From: Vicinamibacterales bacterium
GTDB taxonomy: Bacteria; Acidobacteriota; Vicinamibacteria; Vicinamibacterales; JAMQPK01
Direction: 5' to 3'
Assembly: GCA_023717525.1 (NCBI GenBank)
Contig: JAMQPK010000065.1
Location: forward strand, 1-50,107
DNA length: 50,107 nucleotides
Shown: one piece after another, positions 1 through 10,451 of the stretch
Layout of the letters: every line of letters starts with the position of its first letter
Numbering within the stretch: position 1 is the first letter of the stretch
The notes under the pieces: generated by a model
Told to the model about the DNA's origin: nothing
The model's database searches: none
The model's input: only the letters and a program-made list of their open reading frames with translations
Made by a program: the position numbers and the translations under genes

Positions 1-1
1 A

Positions 2-874
2 CCAGCAGGCGGTGGCGTCGTGCTCCTCGAAAACCTTCGCTTCCATCCCGAGGAGGAGAAAAACGATCCGGCCTTCGCCAAACAGCTCGCCTCGCTCGCA
101 GAGCTATACGTCAACGATGCCTTCGGATCCGCCCATCGCGCCCACGCGTCGGTGGAAGGCATCACCCATTTCGTACCGAGAGCGGCGGCCGGCTTGCTGA
201 TGGAGAAGGAACTCGAGTACCTCGGTCGAGTCCTGAAATCTCCTGACCGCCCGCTGGTCGCGATTCTGGGCGGCGCCAAGGTGTCGGACAAGCTGGAAGT
301 GATTCAGAATTTTCTCTCGCGCGTCGATCTGTTGATCATCGGCGGCGCGATGGCCTACACATTCTTGAAAGCCCGGGGAGTGCCGATCGGCAGATCGCTC
401 GTCGAAGACGACAAGCTCGATGCCGCGCGCGACATCGAAGCCAGAGCCGCGCAGCGTGGTCTTCAGCTTGGACTGCCCGTCGATCACGTCGTGACCGAAC
501 GCCTCGAAGCCGGCGCGCCGCACGAAATTCTGAAAGTTGGCGATGCGGCCATCGGCAGCCGGATGGGTGTCGACATCGGCCCAGACACCGTACAGCGTTA
601 CAGGGCGATGCTGGACGGCGCGAAGACCGTCGTCTGGAACGGGCCGATGGGCGTCTTCGAGATTCCAGACTTTGCAAGCGGCACGAACGCGATCGCTCAG
701 GCAGTCGCCAACGTGAAGGGGACAACGATTGTCGGTGGCGGCGATTCGATTGCCGCCGTGAACCAGGCGGGCATGGCCGACCGCATCACGCACATTTCGA
801 CGGGCGGGGGCGCGTCGCTCGAGTTTCTTGGCGGAAGGACGCTGCCAGGGGTGGAAGCGCTCGCGAACAAGTAA
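2..874 (+). CDS. pgk: Phosphoglycerate kinase, 5' end outside window
   Basis: Cytosolic glycolytic enzyme that transfers phosphate from 1,3-bisphosphoglycerate to ADP. The reading frame is open from base 2, so roughly the first quarter of the usual 390-400 residue protein lies outside the window. Family motifs are visible in order: [11 protein letters not shown] near the left edge, the [10 protein letters not shown] segment, [20 protein letters not shown], and the nucleotide-binding GGGDS followed by [13 protein letters not shown] near the C-terminus. It ends 18 bases before tpiA on the same strand, in the common bacterial order pgk-tpiA-secG, so the genes are probably co-transcribed. No internal defect is visible and identification is secure. 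Confidence 0.97.
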   Translation, partial: PAGGGVVLLENLRFHPEEEKNDPAFAKQLASLAELYVNDAFGSAHRAHASVEGITHFVPRAAAGLLMEKELEYLGRVLKSPDRPLVAILGGAKVSDKLEVIQNFLSRVDLLIIGGAMAYTFLKARGVPIGRSLVEDDKLDAARDIEARAAQRGLQLGLPVDHVVTERLEAGAPHEILKVGDAAIGSRMGVDIGPDTVQRYRAMLDGAKTVVWNGPMGVFEIPDFASGTNAIAQAVANVKGTTIVGGGDSIAAVNQAGMADRITHISTGGGASLEFLGGRTLPGVEALANK

Positions 875-892
875 GGGTAGGGGCGACAAACC

Positions 893-1660
893 ATGAGAAA
901 ACCGTTGATTGCCGGCAACTGGAAAATGTTCAAGACGGTGCAGGAGGCGACCTTCTACACGAAGGAGTTGCGCAGCCTCGTGAAAGACATCCACGACGTG
1001 CTCGTGGTGATCGCGCCACCCTTTACCGCGATTCACGCGTGTTCGGAGGCGGCGAGGAACTCGAACATCGCCGTGTCGGCGCAGAACATGTTCTGGGAAA
1101 AGCAGGGCGCCTTCACCGGGGAAATCAGCGCCGCGATGGTCAAGGAAGCCGGCGCCGAGTACGTCATCATCGGCCATTCCGAGCGGCGCACGCTATTTGG
1201 CGAGACCGACGTGACGGTCAACCGCAAGGTCCTGGCCGCGATCGCGGCGTCGCTGACTCCAATCGTCTGCATCGGGGAAACACTCGAGCAGCGCGATCGG
1301 AATGAGACGCTTGATGTCATCGATCGCCAGATCAAGGGCGGGCTCGACAGCCTGACCGGCGACCAGGTGGCGGCGCTCGTGATCGCCTACGAGCCGGTGT
1401 GGGCCATCGGCACGGGCCGCAACGCGACACCGGCGCAAGCCGGCGAGGTGCACGCGCACATTCGATCGAGGCTCCGGCAGTGGTTCGGGGCGCCAGCTGC
1501 GGAGACCTGCCTGGTGATATACGGTGGCAGCGTGAAACCGGACAATATTCAGGACCACATTGCCCAGCCCGACGTGGATGGAGCGCTCGTCGGAGGGGCA
1601 CGCCTGGATGTCCGGGCTTTCCAGGACATCGTCGTCAAGAGCCGGCCGGCGACTGTATAA
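893..1660 (+). CDS. tpiA: Triosephosphate isomerase
   Basis: Cytosolic TIM-barrel enzyme interconverting dihydroxyacetone phosphate and glyceraldehyde 3-phosphate. The 255-residue length is standard. The catalytic lysine is in the N-terminal GNWKM motif, the catalytic histidine in IIGHSERR, and the catalytic glutamate in AYEPVWAIGTG. The phosphate-binding YGGSVKPDN segment follows near the C-terminus. The ATG start is preceded by a purine-rich ribosome site (GGTAGGGG) in the 18-base gap after pgk. Its TAA stop lies inside a perfect TATAAT that may serve as the -10 box for secG. Confidence 0.98.
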   Translation: MRKPLIAGNWKMFKTVQEATFYTKELRSLVKDIHDVLVVIAPPFTAIHACSEAARNSNIAVSAQNMFWEKQGAFTGEISAAMVKEAGAEYVIIGHSERRTLFGETDVTVNRKVLAAIAASLTPIVCIGETLEQRDRNETLDVIDRQIKGGLDSLTGDQVAALVIAYEPVWAIGTGRNATPAQAGEVHAHIRSRLRQWFGAPAAETCLVIYGGSVKPDNIQDHIAQPDVDGALVGGARLDVRAFQDIVVKSRPATV

Positions 1661-1661
1661 T
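1633..1661 (+). promoter_or_regulatory. Possible secG promoter overlapping the tpiA stop codon
   Basis: TATAAT at 1656-1661 is a perfect sigma-70 -10 hexamer and contains the tpiA stop codon. The hexamer 17 bases upstream (1633-1638, CGTCAA) is only a weak -35. It could give secG and the downstream tRNA a transcript independent of pgk-tpiA. Confidence 0.4.
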
Positions 1662-1672
1662 GGGGAGTTCTC

Positions 1673-1698
1673 GGTCGTCAGTTATCAGTTTTCAGTAG
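1673..1698 (+). repeat. Degenerate heptamer repeat after tpiA
   Basis: AGTTATC, AGTTTTC and AGT follow each other with period 7 just after the tpiA stop codon and before secG. This is the weakest member of the set of short-word repeats that recurs at gene 3' ends in this window. Confidence 0.4.
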
Positions 1699-1703
1699 GT
1701 GCT

Positions 1704-2069
1704 ATGTACTACGTCATCATCGGCTTATACGTTCTGGTCTGCTTGCTGTTGTCGCTCGTGATCTTGCTGCAGCAGGGACGCGGAGGCGACATCGCCAGCG
1801 CGTTCGGTGGCAGCAGCAGTCAGGCGGCGTTTGGCGCGCGAGCGGGCGCGACGCTGTTGACCAAAGCCACGTCGGTGGCGGCCGTGCTCTTTATGCTGTT
1901 GGCGCTCTCGCTTTCGATCGTCGGTCAGCGTGGAGGCGGACCACGTTCCGTGGTCAGCGGCACGCCTGCGCCACCGGCGTCGGCTGCTCCCAAGCCGCTT
2001 GTGCCGCCGGCATCATCGACGGCACCGGCCGCTCCGGCACCAGCACCGGCGACAGCGCCGGCTAAGTAA
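1704..2069 (+). CDS. secG: Protein-export membrane protein SecG
   Basis: Small integral membrane subunit of the SecYEG translocon that assists SecA-driven export. The start chosen is the ATG opening MYYVIIGLYVLVCLLLSLVILLQQG; the frame extends further upstream, but that part is tpiA sequence in another frame. The first membrane helix, the conserved LLQQGRGGDI and AFGGSSSQAAFG loop, and a second helix with LLTKATSVAAVLF are typical. The roughly 40-residue C-terminal tail is almost entirely alanine, proline, serine and threonine, longer than in enterobacterial SecG. Location after pgk and tpiA is a classic arrangement. Confidence 0.93.
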   Translation: MYYVIIGLYVLVCLLLSLVILLQQGRGGDIASAFGGSSSQAAFGARAGATLLTKATSVAAVLFMLLALSLSIVGQRGGGPRSVVSGTPAPPASAAPKPLVPPASSTAPAAPAPAPATAPAK

Positions 2070-2097
2070 GCCCTCGTTTTACTTCGGCATCCTCCGC

Positions 2098-2184
2098 GCG
2101 GAAGTGGCGGAACTGGCAGACGCACCAGCTTGAGGGGCTGGCGGCCTTCGGGTCATAGGAGTTCAAATCTCCTCTTCCGCACCA
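2098..2184 (+). tRNA. tRNA-Leu (GAG anticodon), CCA encoded
   Basis: An 87-nt cloverleaf with a 7-bp acceptor stem (GCGGAAG with CTTCCGC), discriminator A and encoded CCA. The anticodon stem CCAGC/GCTGG encloses the loop TTGAGGG, giving anticodon GAG for leucine CTC/CTT codons. A long class II variable arm and a normal T-arm with GTTCAAATC follow. The last 61 bases plus one following G are repeated exactly at 5908-5969. Confidence 0.96.
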
Positions 2185-2185
2185 G
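2124..2185 (+). repeat. Left copy of 62-bp direct repeat (attachment-site candidate)
   Basis: This block is identical to 5908-5969. It begins one base before the anticodon stem of tRNA-Leu and ends one base past the encoded CCA. A repeat covering the anticodon arm to the 3' end of a tRNA is the usual footprint of tyrosine-recombinase integration. Here the copy belongs to the intact gene. Confidence 0.85.
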
Positions 2186-2190
2186 ACATG

Positions 2191-2225
2191 AAAAGGGCCA
2201 GCTAATGCTGGCCTTCTTGCTTTTC
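2191..2225 (+). terminator. Rho-independent terminator after tRNA-Leu
   Basis: A perfect 7-bp stem GGCCAGC/GCTGGCC (2196-2202 with 2207-2213) has a TAAT loop, is preceded by AAAAG and followed by the T-rich TTCTTGCTTTT. It lies six bases after the tRNA CCA and would end the tRNA transcript. From 2226 to the tannase stop codon I see no gene. Confidence 0.9.
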
Positions 2226-2414
2226 AGAGGCGAAATAGCTAACGAAATTACGTTCGCCGGTTCACCGAACACGTGCAGCTCGGTCGCTCAAGGATGGACA
2301 GAATGCTGCGAATCCCTAGCCATAAGGCGACGTTGCAGGACCTATTCGCGTGACGCTGCTTCATCCCGTCGCTGTTCCACTTCATCAGCACTGTGATCGG
2401 TAGACGATCGCGCC

Positions 2415-3947
2415 CTATTGCACCCGGCAGGAGAAATTCGCGGCGTCGTCCGTACTCCCGCTTCCCTTGTAAACCGCCACCTGCGGGTACGGACACAAGG
2501 GACGCGTGCGTTCCACCTTGTCGCCCACATAGCGCGCCGCCGTGATCGAATCGGGCGCTTTGCCTTCTTCTACCCAACGCTCGAGAGCCCTGATCGCATC
2601 AAATCGGTCCGTCCCGTCACCGCCCCTGCAATGCGCCATTCCAGGAACCATGAACAGACGGTAGGAATCGCTCACCTTGGCAGCGCCTCCGAGCGTCCTT
2701 GCGACGCTGTTGTAGTAGTTGACGCTATTCAGCGGCGCGATCAGATTGTCGTTCCATCCGTGATACTGAATCAGCTTGCCGCCATGCCCGAAGAACGGTT
2801 GGAGATTCGGATTCCGCGCGTCAACCGTCGCGCTCTCGCGTTCCAGCAGCGCGACATCGCTGTCGAAGTTGAACGTCCGATAATCCCATCTGGGATCTTT
2901 GAATACCCGGTTCTGCAGACCGGTCAATGTGAGCTGAGGCGGCTGCGGGCTCGCCGCGAAGGTCCAGCCCTTCTCGCTTCCCGGTTCGAAAGCCGGCGCG
3001 ATCTGCTCACCGGTTCGGGGATTCACCGGCGGACTATAAATCTTCCGCGCAGCTTCCACCTGCGGCGCGGTCAGGCAATCACTCGCATCACCGCCTTTGC
3101 ACTGGATCACCTTCGGATCGAACTTGCACCGCGTGGGAACCTCCAGAACTCCGTCCCTCACGCCATCGTTCGCGTCACAGGCCTCAAGAACGGCCTTCTG
3201 AATCACTGGGAACTTCGACGCCGGGATCAGGCTGGCCTCGTCCTTGTGAACCGCCTGAGCGATCCAGACAATTTGCGCGGCAGTCCGGGGATTGAGTGCG
3301 GGTGCGCCCGTAATGGCGCCATCGAAATCTTTCGGATAGCGCTGGAGGCTCGCCAAACCCTGCCGGCCACCCGTCGAGCAGCCATTCCAGTAAGACAGCT
3401 TCGCGGCCCGCGCGTAATACCCGTTGATCACCGCGCGCGACTTCTCGACCATCTCATGCACCGCGCGGTAGCCGAAATCGATCACCTTTTCCGGATGCCC
3501 GAGCGCATAACTGCCGTCGGTGGCCTTTCCTTCGTGGCCGGTATCGGTGGAGGCGACGGCATACCCGAGCGACAGCGGCAGCCCCATCTTGTGGTAGTAG
3601 ATCTCGCCGGCTTGCCCGCCGTTGCCGACCGCCATGAACTTGCCGTTCCAGGCCGAAGGAACCGGGAGCCACACTTCAATCTTGATCTCGGAATCGCTCG
3701 AAGGCCGCATCGTCGCCGCCACCCGGCAGAATGCGGGGATGTCCCTATAGGCAACATCGCCAGGTTGCACACTCTGGGAGAAACCGGCGGGCGGGCTGAA
3801 GGCCCCAGGCCCCACCGAAGCCGCCATTGTCACCGTCGTCTGCGGCAACGACAAGCGGGCGAGATCTTCACAGGTGGCAGCCTGTAGAGACGCGTCCGCA
3901 GCCAAGACAGCAGCCGCGGCAAATGCGAAACCGCGTGTCAGACGCAT
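2415..3947 (-). CDS. Tannase/feruloyl esterase family hydrolase, exported
   Basis: Predicted secreted or periplasmic ester hydrolase of the tannase/feruloyl esterase family, which cleaves galloyl or feruloyl esters of plant polyphenols. The 510-residue length fits. An N-terminal signal peptide (MRLTRGFAFAAAAVLAA) ends near residue 23. The alpha/beta-hydrolase nucleophile is in GCSTGGRQG near residue 187; the cysteine next to the serine, the aspartate in NDNLIAP near 401, and the HC pair in MAHCRGG near 438 form the family CS-D-HC arrangement. It lies 27 bases downstream of the amidohydrolase on the same strand, probably one transcript. The exact substrate cannot be read from sequence. Both genes lie inside the tRNA-bounded islet. 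Confidence 0.88.
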   Translation of the reverse strand: MRLTRGFAFAAAAVLAADASLQAATCEDLARLSLPQTTVTMAASVGPGAFSPPAGFSQSVQPGDVAYRDIPAFCRVAATMRPSSDSEIKIEVWLPVPSAWNGKFMAVGNGGQAGEIYYHKMGLPLSLGYAVASTDTGHEGKATDGSYALGHPEKVIDFGYRAVHEMVEKSRAVINGYYARAAKLSYWNGCSTGGRQGLASLQRYPKDFDGAITGAPALNPRTAAQIVWIAQAVHKDEASLIPASKFPVIQKAVLEACDANDGVRDGVLEVPTRCKFDPKVIQCKGGDASDCLTAPQVEAARKIYSPPVNPRTGEQIAPAFEPGSEKGWTFAASPQPPQLTLTGLQNRVFKDPRWDYRTFNFDSDVALLERESATVDARNPNLQPFFGHGGKLIQYHGWNDNLIAPLNSVNYYNSVARTLGGAAKVSDSYRLFMVPGMAHCRGGDGTDRFDAIRALERWVEEGKAPDSITAARYVGDKVERTRPLCPYPQVAVYKGSGSTDDAANFSCRVQ

Positions 3948-3974
3948 AGTTGATCCCTCTCCATCCCCTCATCC

Positions 3975-4946
3975 CTAGAATCCGTACAGTCTGGCGGCAT
4001 TGTCGACCAGGATCATCTTGCGCATCGCGGCGTCTGGCGCCCAGACCGCAAGCATGTTCATCACGCGACCATCATCGGTCTGCCGGTGCACCGCAAGGTC
4101 GGTGGGTTTCCGGCCGGGGATCGCGCCCGCACTCGGATGCGGCCATGCCGTACCCCAAACAACGCGCTGCGGGTTCGCGGCGATCAGCGCCTTCGCATAG
4201 GGCGTGACATCAGACATGTCCGATTGCCTTGTGAGCGTGTCGGCGTTGGAAAGTTTGACGTACGCCTTGCCTGACTCGACGAGACTGAGAACTGCCGTAA
4301 ATCCAGGCTGTCTCACACCGTCGGCGACCCGCGGCTCGCCGAAATGGTCGATGACGATCGGCACGGCAAAGGCCGCGAGCTCGACGCGTAGTGCATCCCA
4401 CGTCTCCGGGCTCCCGGAGATGAGCACGCTCCAGCCCTTCCTGTTTTTCATCCGGTCGGAGGCGGCCTTCACACGCTGTTTTGCAGCGGCAGGATCAGCG
4501 GCTCCCTGATTTCCGAGACTGAGCCGGACGCCGCGAACTCCGCCGCGGTGCATGTCGTCCAGCGACGCTTCCGTCGTCTTGTCGTCGATCACGGCGACGC
4601 CCCGTGCGCCTGCGCCGAGCTCGCGGATGCTGTCGACCAGGCACGAGTTGTCTGTTCCGTACGTCGACGCCTGTACGACGACGACCCGGTCGACGCCGAG
4701 GGCTCGCATCACCTGCTCGAGCTCAGCGACGCTCGCTGGCTCCGGAGTGTATGTGCGTCCTTCCCAATATGGATGGCGCTTCGTGTCGCCGAAGACGTGC
4801 ACCGCGCAATCGGTCGCACCCGGCGGCACCACGATGTTCACTTTCGTGTGCGGCTGCGCCGCGGCGGCGTGAGCTTCTTCGTGACGAAGGAATCCAGCGA
4901 CCCCGGCCACTAGTCCGCCGGCGAGTACTTCGCGTCGTGTAAGCAT
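3975..4946 (-). CDS. LigI-like amidohydrolase, Tat-type leader, altered active site
   Basis: Member of the amidohydrolase-2 family closest in appearance to 2-pyrone-4,6-dicarboxylate hydrolase (LigI), a TIM-barrel lactonase of aromatic-acid breakdown. The N-terminal TRREVLAGG segment is a twin-arginine leader, which is unusual for a normally cytosolic enzyme. Recognisable family blocks are DCAVHVFGD, VVVQASTYGTDNSC, VIDHFGEPR, WGTAWPHPS and the terminal VDNAARLYGF. The usual HxH of the first strand reads AVH, and the usual aspartate of WGTDWPH reads alanine (near residues 48 and 267). It may be inactive or use other chemistry. It is the first gene of a pair with the tannase-family gene. Confidence 0.75.
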   Translation of the reverse strand: MLTRREVLAGGLVAGVAGFLRHEEAHAAAAQPHTKVNIVVPPGATDCAVHVFGDTKRHPYWEGRTYTPEPASVAELEQVMRALGVDRVVVVQASTYGTDNSCLVDSIRELGAGARGVAVIDDKTTEASLDDMHRGGVRGVRLSLGNQGAADPAAAKQRVKAASDRMKNRKGWSVLISGSPETWDALRVELAAFAVPIVIDHFGEPRVADGVRQPGFTAVLSLVESGKAYVKLSNADTLTRQSDMSDVTPYAKALIAANPQRVVWGTAWPHPSAGAIPGRKPTDLAVHRQTDDGRVMNMLAVWAPDAAMRKMILVDNAARLYGF

Positions 4947-5318
4947 GATAAAGTTTACGCCTCAACCTTCATAAAACGCCGAATCTCTAACTCGGGCTTG
5001 TTCCTGAGGGAAACTTGGACCAGATCCTTCAAGGCGTCCCTCGGCCGTCCCGCGCATCAGCGATCTCGTTGGTATCACCCTACGCGACGGCTTTGATGCG
5101 AGAAACAACCAAAAAGCTGGAGCCGTCAGAAGAAGGAAGCGCTAATAACCGGCGACGTTGACGCGCCAGGACAAATTAGCAAGCGGCGCAAACGATAAGC
5201 TCCAGTCAACTCACTCACCAGAAGCACGGGAATGACGTCGGGGCTCAGATTGGTGGGGTCGAGGAGCTTGTTCACGTAGTGAGTGAAAACGCCCGCCTCG
5301 TCGACTAGGCTTAACGGT
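4947..5318. other. Gap upstream of amidohydrolase, no gene seen
   Basis: The interval is about 370 bases. I see no convincing coding frame: the minus-strand frame covering 5126-5389 has no family resemblance and runs into the opposite-strand gene. It must contain the promoter of the minus-strand amidohydrolase-tannase pair. CACTCAC near 5211 and GTGAGTG near 5278 are inverted but too far apart for a terminator. Confidence 0.5.
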
Positions 5319-5666
5319 ATGGGTATTCCGTGGCTCCTGGCGTTGAAGGCGATTCCCTGGGACACGATCCTGACCAATGCGCCGTCCATCCTGCGATCGG
5401 CGGATGCGCTGCTGTCGGAGACGAAGGTTCGCCCGCCTGCGACGGCGTCCCGGAATGACGTTCAGGCGCTTGCCGATCGTGTCGCGGTGCTCGAGCAGCG
5501 CGACCGCGAAACTGCGGAGCTGCTCACGCGTGTCAGCACGCAGATCGCGGCACTGACCACTGCGGGCGAGGTGCTCGAGGCACGGGCCCGTTGGCTGCTC
5601 GTCGTGGCTATCGCGGCGTCAGTGACGTCTGTTCTCGCGTGCGGGGTCGCACTGTTCGCGCGATAG
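5319..5666 (+). CDS. Small coiled-coil protein with C-terminal membrane anchor
   Basis: Unknown function, 115 residues. The ATG at 5319 opens MGIPWLLALKAIPWDTIL; an in-frame earlier ATG exists at 5283, but the chosen start gives a tidier protein. The N-terminus is a short amphipathic or hydrophobic segment, residues of about 45-80 have the charged heptad pattern of a coiled coil (VAVLEQRDRETAELL), and the last 25 residues (WLLVVAIAASVTSVLACGVALFA) form a single membrane helix. I vaguely recall small bacterial proteins with the same IPW start and tail anchor, but cannot name a family. It is the last gene before the right tRNA repeat. Confidence 0.6.
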   Translation: MGIPWLLALKAIPWDTILTNAPSILRSADALLSETKVRPPATASRNDVQALADRVAVLEQRDRETAELLTRVSTQIAALTTAGEVLEARARWLLVVAIAASVTSVLACGVALFAR

Positions 5667-5907
5667 TCGCTGCCAGACACCAGTCGTTGTTGTCGTTTCG
5701 CGCTTAGCGCTCACTCGCGGCCTCTCGCCACACAGAGCGCGTCGACGCAAACGCGGAAGGTCGCGTGTCACCACCGACCATACTCGCGAGTGCGCTGCGA
5801 CGTGTGCGAATTTGTGCGAATAAAGTCGTCGCGGGCGCTCGCTCCAGTACGCTCCTGCTCAACTTCCGTCCGCAGGACACGCATCAGTTCACGTCAGCAG
5901 TAATTCG
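5667..5907. other. Non-coding stretch before right tRNA repeat
   Basis: About 240 bases with no supported gene and no recognisable recombinase remnant. The sequence just left of the repeat is unrelated to the 5' half of tRNA-Leu, so the right copy is a genuine 3' fragment rather than a second degraded tRNA gene. Confidence 0.5.
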
Positions 5908-5969
5908 ACCAGCTTGAGGGGCTGGCGGCCTTCGGGTCATAGGAGTTCAAATCTCCTCTTCCGCACCAG
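5908..5969 (+). repeat. Right copy of 62-bp repeat: tRNA-Leu 3' fragment
   Basis: Exact copy of 2124-2185, covering the anticodon arm, variable arm, T-arm, acceptor 3' strand and CCA of tRNA-Leu. The D-arm and 5' acceptor strand are missing, so it cannot be a functional tRNA. It is read as the second attachment site of an inserted element. Confidence 0.85.
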
Positions 5970-5982
5970 CTTTACGGATCCT

Positions 5983-6786
5983 TCAGAACACGACGATCCA
6001 GAACGCCGCGGCAATCAGCAGGATCCCGCTGATACGCGCCCCTTGCGCACCAAGCGGCGTCAGCTTCTCGAAGGCGACAAACGCCGTCAGCGCCGCGATG
6101 ACGGCCAGGTTCATCACGCCGCCGACAAACAGCAGCAGCATCAGCGCCCAGCAGCAGCCCACACAAAAGGCGCCGTGCTCTAGGCCCATACGGAACGCAC
6201 CAGCCGCCCCGGCGCGCCACCGGCTCATCAAGAATCCAAGGGGCGACTGGCACGTCCGAAGGCAGGCCAGCTTGATCGGTGTCAACTGATACGCCCCAGC
6301 GACGAATAGCAGGGCCGCGGCCACCGCAGGGCTGGTGACCTCCATCATCGCCGAGACGAAGAACAGCTTCGCCAGGAAACGCTGGAGGGCCGTCGCTCCG
6401 ATGCTGAACAAGACCCACACAACCAGGTAGCCGGCGGCTAGAGCGTACGTCTGCCGCGACGCCGCGGCTCCGTCGGTTGCGGAACGTCGCGCGACGGTGC
6501 CATACAGGAGCAGCATCGGAGATGCCGACGGCAGCATCATCCCCACCATCATCACGGCCCACATCGCCCAGAGCAGCGCCAGATGCGGAACGTCCCACAC
6601 CGGCGTCATCATCCACGCGCTGGCGCCGGTCATTCGCCCGTACATGTCACGCGCCATCACGACAATCCACAGCCAGGAAACCAGAGGCAGCGTTGTGAGC
6701 AGTAGGATCACGGGCGCGCGAGCGGAGCGAAGCCCGGATTCGAGCATCGTCGGCGGACGATCATCGCGGGCGGGCGTATCGACCAT
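5983..6786 (-). CDS. DUF2182 predicted metal-binding membrane protein
   Basis: Integral membrane protein of the DUF2182 family, 267 residues, function unknown. Hallmarks are the AMWAVMMVGMMLPSASPM stretch in the second membrane helix, the QLTPLKLACLRTC-like segment (here QLTPIKLACLRTC), and GLEHGAFCVGCCWALM with paired cysteines and histidine that could bind metal. About six membrane spans are visible. The family often sits beside a DUF1326 gene, but none is adjacent here. It begins the chromosome side of the right tRNA repeat, with its stop codon 13 bases from it. Its start is divergent from the RidA-like gene, 31 bases away. Confidence 0.85.
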   Translation of the reverse strand: MVDTPARDDRPPTMLESGLRSARAPVILLLTTLPLVSWLWIVVMARDMYGRMTGASAWMMTPVWDVPHLALLWAMWAVMMVGMMLPSASPMLLLYGTVARRSATDGAAASRQTYALAAGYLVVWVLFSIGATALQRFLAKLFFVSAMMEVTSPAVAAALLFVAGAYQLTPIKLACLRTCQSPLGFLMSRWRAGAAGAFRMGLEHGAFCVGCCWALMLLLFVGGVMNLAVIAALTAFVAFEKLTPLGAQGARISGILLIAAAFWIVVF

Positions 6787-6817
6787 TGATAGATCGTCAC
6801 GCCATGCGAGGCTTACA

Positions 6818-7127
6818 ATGGCTCGCAGGAGTTACGGAATTCTCGTCGACGGCACGCTTTACGTGTCGGGCATGGGCGGCGAGGACGCCGCCGGCAAGAT
6901 ACCCGCCAGCTTCGAGGCGGAGGTGAAGCAGTCTCTGAACAACATCGACGCCGTGCTCAAAGAGGCTGGGATGACGCCGGCCGACATCGTGAGCATGCAG
7001 GTGTACATCACCGATGGTGCCTTGTTCGATCGCATGAACACCACGTACAAAGCGTACTTCAAGGATCCCAAACCAGCGCGGACGACGGTCGTGGTGTCCA
7101 AGCTCGTCGGAGCGGGACATATCGAGA

Positions 7128-7150
<23 letters not shown>
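6818..7150 (+). CDS. RidA-family (YjgF/UK114) protein with short N-terminus
   Basis: Rid-family protein; active members hydrolyse reactive enamine/imine intermediates in the cytosol. The core is clear: DGTLYVSGMGG, the helix with LNNIDAVLKEAGM, VSMQVYITD, and KPARTTVVVSKL, where the arginine is the imine-binding residue of RidA proper, then HIEITATAR. At 110 residues it is shorter than the usual 125-130, because the N-terminal GPYSQA strand is missing or degenerate (MARRSYGILVDG). No better upstream start gives it back. Its last 23 bases overlap convergently with the VOC gene. Confidence 0.85.
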
Positions 7151-10420
<3,270 letters not shown>

Positions 10421-10451
10421 TTAATGCAGCCTCTAAACTATACTGCGCCCG
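10421..10451. promoter_or_regulatory. Overlapping divergent -10 boxes between katG and phosphatase
   Basis: The sequence AACTATACTG at about 10435-10445 reads TATACT on the plus strand, 7 bases before the phosphatase ATG, and TATAGT on the minus strand, upstream of katG. The two promoters would therefore overlap and compete for polymerase. No clear -35 hexamer or OxyR/Fur operator is evident by eye. Confidence 0.4.

Larger units (their letters stand above)
2124..5969. mobile_element. Putative tRNA-Leu-borne genomic islet, no integrase seen
   Basis: The interval between the two 62-bp copies of the tRNA-Leu 3' end is about 3.7 kb. It holds a tannase-family esterase, a LigI-like amidohydrolase and a small membrane protein, with relatively long non-coding stretches at its right side. 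No recombinase, excisionase or plasmid-type gene is present. It could be a decayed integrative element, cargo mobilised in trans, or the remnant left when most of an island was lost. The boundaries are seen directly; mobility is inferred. Confidence 0.5.

Noticed and set aside
104..1177. Long minus-strand open frame opposite pgk and tpiA
   Set aside because: It is antisense to two certain genes, has arginine/histidine-rich shadow composition and matches no family. Other long antisense frames (for example 2418-3887, 8519-9973, 17037-17993, 38667-40199 and 44031-45326) were rejected for the same reason.
5126..5389. An 87-codon minus-strand frame upstream of the coiled-coil gene
   Set aside because: No family resemblance, no ribosome site, and it overlaps the start of a better-supported plus-strand gene.
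5908..5969. Second tRNA-Leu gene
   Set aside because: Only the 3' part is present; acceptor 5' strand and D-arm are missing, so it cannot fold as a tRNA.
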